Assembly: GCF_028437565.1 (NCBI RefSeq)
Contig: NZ_JAMRYR010000003.1
Coordinates: forward strand, 248,001 to 312,000
Source of the DNA: Actinomyces sp. B33
GTDB lineage: Bacteria > Actinomycetota > Actinomycetes > Actinomycetales > Actinomycetaceae
DNA length: 64,000 bases
Direction: 5' to 3'
Shown here: positions 62,495 to 64,000 of the stretch, piece by piece
Layout: each line of letters opens with the position of its first letter
Numbering within the stretch: position 1 is the first letter of the stretch
The notes under the pieces: generated by a model
Database searches by the model: none
What the model saw: only the letters and a program-made list of their open reading frames with translations
What the model was told of the DNA's origin: nothing
Position numbers and translations under genes: made by a program

Positions 62495-64000
62495 GTGAGC
62501 GAACGTCCCGTCCTGCGCCAGGAGAACCCCTTCGAGGTGATCTCCGAGTACACGCCCTCCGGCGACCAGCCGAAAGCCATTCGCGAGCTCGCCGAGCGCA
62601 TCCGCGACGGGGAGCAGGACGTCGTCCTCATGGGCGCGACGGGCACCGGCAAGTCCGCGACGACCGCGTGGCTCATCGAGGAGCTTCAACGCCCGGCCCT
62701 CGTCATCGAGCCGAACAAGACCCTCGCCGCCCAGCTCGCCGCCGAATTCCGCCAGCTCCTGCCCAACAACGCCGTCGAGTACTTCGTCTCCTACTACGAC
62801 TACTACCAGCCCGAGGCCTACATCCCCCAGACGGATACCTTCATCGAGAAGGACTCGTCGATCAACGACGAGGTCGAGCGCTTGCGCCACAGCGCGACGA
62901 ACAACCTCCTGACGCGCCGCGACACCGTGGTCGTCGCCTCCGTGTCGTGCATCTACGGCCTGGGCACGCCAGAGGAGTACGTCGCCCGGATGGTCGAGCT
63001 CTCCCGCGGCCAGCGCATCGACCGCGACGACCTCCTGCGCGCCTTCGTCGCGATGCAGTACGTCCGCAACGACATGGCGTTCACCCGTGGGACCTTCCGC
63101 GTGCGCGGCGACACCATCGAGATCATCCCCGTCTACGAGGAGCTGGCGATCCGCATCGAGATGTTCGGCGATGAGATCGACGCCCTGGCGGTCCTCCACC
63201 CGCTGACCGGCGACGTCATCGACGAGGTCGACCACACCTACCTCTTCCCGGCCAGCCACTACGTCGCCGGGCGCGAGCGCATGACCCGCGCCCTGGCCTC
63301 GATCGAGGAGGAGCTCGACGAGAGGGTCTCCTGGTTCGAGTCCCAGGGGAAGCTCCTGGAGGCCCAGCGCCTGCGGATGCGCACGACCTTCGACCTGGAG
63401 ATGCTCCGCGAGATCGGCTCGTGCGCCGGCGTCGAGAACTACTCGCGCCACATCGACGGGCGCGGGCCCGGGACGCCCCCGCACACCCTCCTCGATTACT
63501 TCGCCGACGACTTCCTCCTGATCATCGACGAGTCACACGTCACCGTCCCCCAGATCGGCGCGATGTTCGAGGGCGACATGTCGCGCAAGCGCACCCTCGT
63601 CGACCACGGGTTCCGGCTGCCGTCGGCGATGGACAACCGGCCGTTGACCTGGGACGAGTTCACCGAGCGCATCGGGCAGACCGTCTACCTGTCCGCCACG
63701 CCCGGCCCCTACGAACTCGACCGATGCGACGGCGTCGTCGAGCAGATCATCCGCCCGACCGGCCTCGTCGATCCGCTGGTCATCGTCAAGCCCACCCACG
63801 GGCAGATTGACGACCTCCTCGAGCAGGTTCGCGTGCGCGTCGAGAGGGATGAGCGCGTGCTCGTGACGACCCTGACGAAGAAGATGGCCGAGGACCTGAC
63901 CACCTACCTCGCCGAACGGGGCATCCGCGTCGAATACCTCCACTCCGACGTCGACACCCTGCGGCGCGTCGAACTCCTGCGGGAGCTGCGCACGGGGGCC
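62495..64000 (+). CDS. uvrB: Excinuclease ABC subunit UvrB (partial, runs off window end)
   Basis: 502 codons are present and the frame is open at the window edge. [17 protein letters not shown], Walker [11 protein letters not shown] (about residues 48-57), the beta-hairpin segment [20 protein letters not shown] (about 97-116) and the DEAD-like [13 protein letters not shown] (about 342) identify UvrB. It is the damage-checking helicase-like subunit of nucleotide excision repair. The GTG at 62495 directly abuts AGGAGG, too close for normal use, while TACCGT ends 6 nt upstream, so a leaderless mRNA is likely. The last helicase motifs and UVR domain lie beyond the window. Confidence 0.97.
   Translation, partial: MSERPVLRQENPFEVISEYTPSGDQPKAIRELAERIRDGEQDVVLMGATGTGKSATTAWLIEELQRPALVIEPNKTLAAQLAAEFRQLLPNNAVEYFVSYYDYYQPEAYIPQTDTFIEKDSSINDEVERLRHSATNNLLTRRDTVVVASVSCIYGLGTPEEYVARMVELSRGQRIDRDDLLRAFVAMQYVRNDMAFTRGTFRVRGDTIEIIPVYEELAIRIEMFGDEIDALAVLHPLTGDVIDEVDHTYLFPASHYVAGRERMTRALASIEEELDERVSWFESQGKLLEAQRLRMRTTFDLEMLREIGSCAGVENYSRHIDGRGPGTPPHTLLDYFADDFLLIIDESHVTVPQIGAMFEGDMSRKRTLVDHGFRLPSAMDNRPLTWDEFTERIGQTVYLSATPGPYELDRCDGVVEQIIRPTGLVDPLVIVKPTHGQIDDLLEQVRVRVERDERVLVTTLTKKMAEDLTTYLAERGIRVEYLHSDVDTLRRVELLRELRTGA

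Overview
The window is very GC-rich, densely packed chromosomal DNA from an actinobacterium. The clearest signs are core gene content and order: the order of hisI-trpC-lgt-pyk-pdtaR-polA-rpsA-coaE-uvrB, ruvCAB-yajC-secDF-apt-relA, hisS, aspS, alaS-ruvX-mltG-aroE and glnA2-glnE recalls the order in Mycobacterium tuberculosis and Streptomyces, but here these blocks are brought together in one 64 kb stretch. An ANTAR response regulator, a zinc-free S4 protein, frequent GTG starts and many apparently leaderless genes agree with this. I infer Actinomycetaceae (Actinomyces/Schaalia-like), but I cannot prove the genus from the sequence alone.

Layout. 1-4.4 kb: end of a NUDIX hydrolase gene, then the glgC-serB operon divergent from a glycogen/maltosyl synthase gene, and an ABC ATPase. 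4.4-10.8 kb: nfeD and SPFH membrane genes, glnA2-type glutamine synthetase, glnE and a histidine phosphatase. 10.75-12.6 kb: a SatD-like gene with an AT-rich operator-like promoter and its membrane partner, a small Cys-rich protein, and a SixA-like phosphatase. 12.7-24.9 kb: yebC, ruvCAB, yajC-secD-secF, apt, relA, a DUF349 gene and an MBL-fold hydrolase. 25-32.2 kb: hisS, a tandem pair of membrane-anchored dynamin-like GTPases, and a DEAD-box helicase. 32.2-39.8 kb is the accessory part: an IS-like scar with a 22-bp hairpin, an MFS transporter, aspS, a PadR regulator with two membrane genes (the first apparently frameshifted), a YciO-type protein and a Pro-Val-repeat surface protein. 39.8-48 kb: rarA, rpsD, alaS, ruvX, mltG, aroE and a prepilin peptidase. 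48-64 kb: hisI, trpC, lgt, pyk, a 71-aa orphan, a tRNA gene, pdtaR, a thioesterase, polA, rpsA, brnQ, coaE, a lipoprotein and the start of uvrB.

How it works together. Most genes are housekeeping: recombination and repair (RuvABC, RarA, PolA, UvrB), protein export and lipoprotein maturation (YajC-SecDF, Lgt), translation (HisRS, AspRS, AlaRS, S1, S4), stringent response (Rel), nitrogen assimilation (GlnA2/GlnE) and ADP-glucose/glycogen metabolism (GlgC/GlgA). Many genes overlap their neighbour by 1-8 nt, implying translational coupling. At least twelve others have a -10-like hexamer ending 6-7 nt before the start codon, which points to leaderless mRNAs.

The observations I rate highest are a 74-nt minus-strand tRNA with a CAA (Leu) anticodon but a short class I variable loop; a lipoprotein whose best-placed ribosome binding site precedes an AUA codon; a long hairpin, IS tail and duplicated gene end next to the MFS gene; and palindromic operators in front of the satD and padR genes. 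I found no CRISPR array, prophage or complete insertion sequence.
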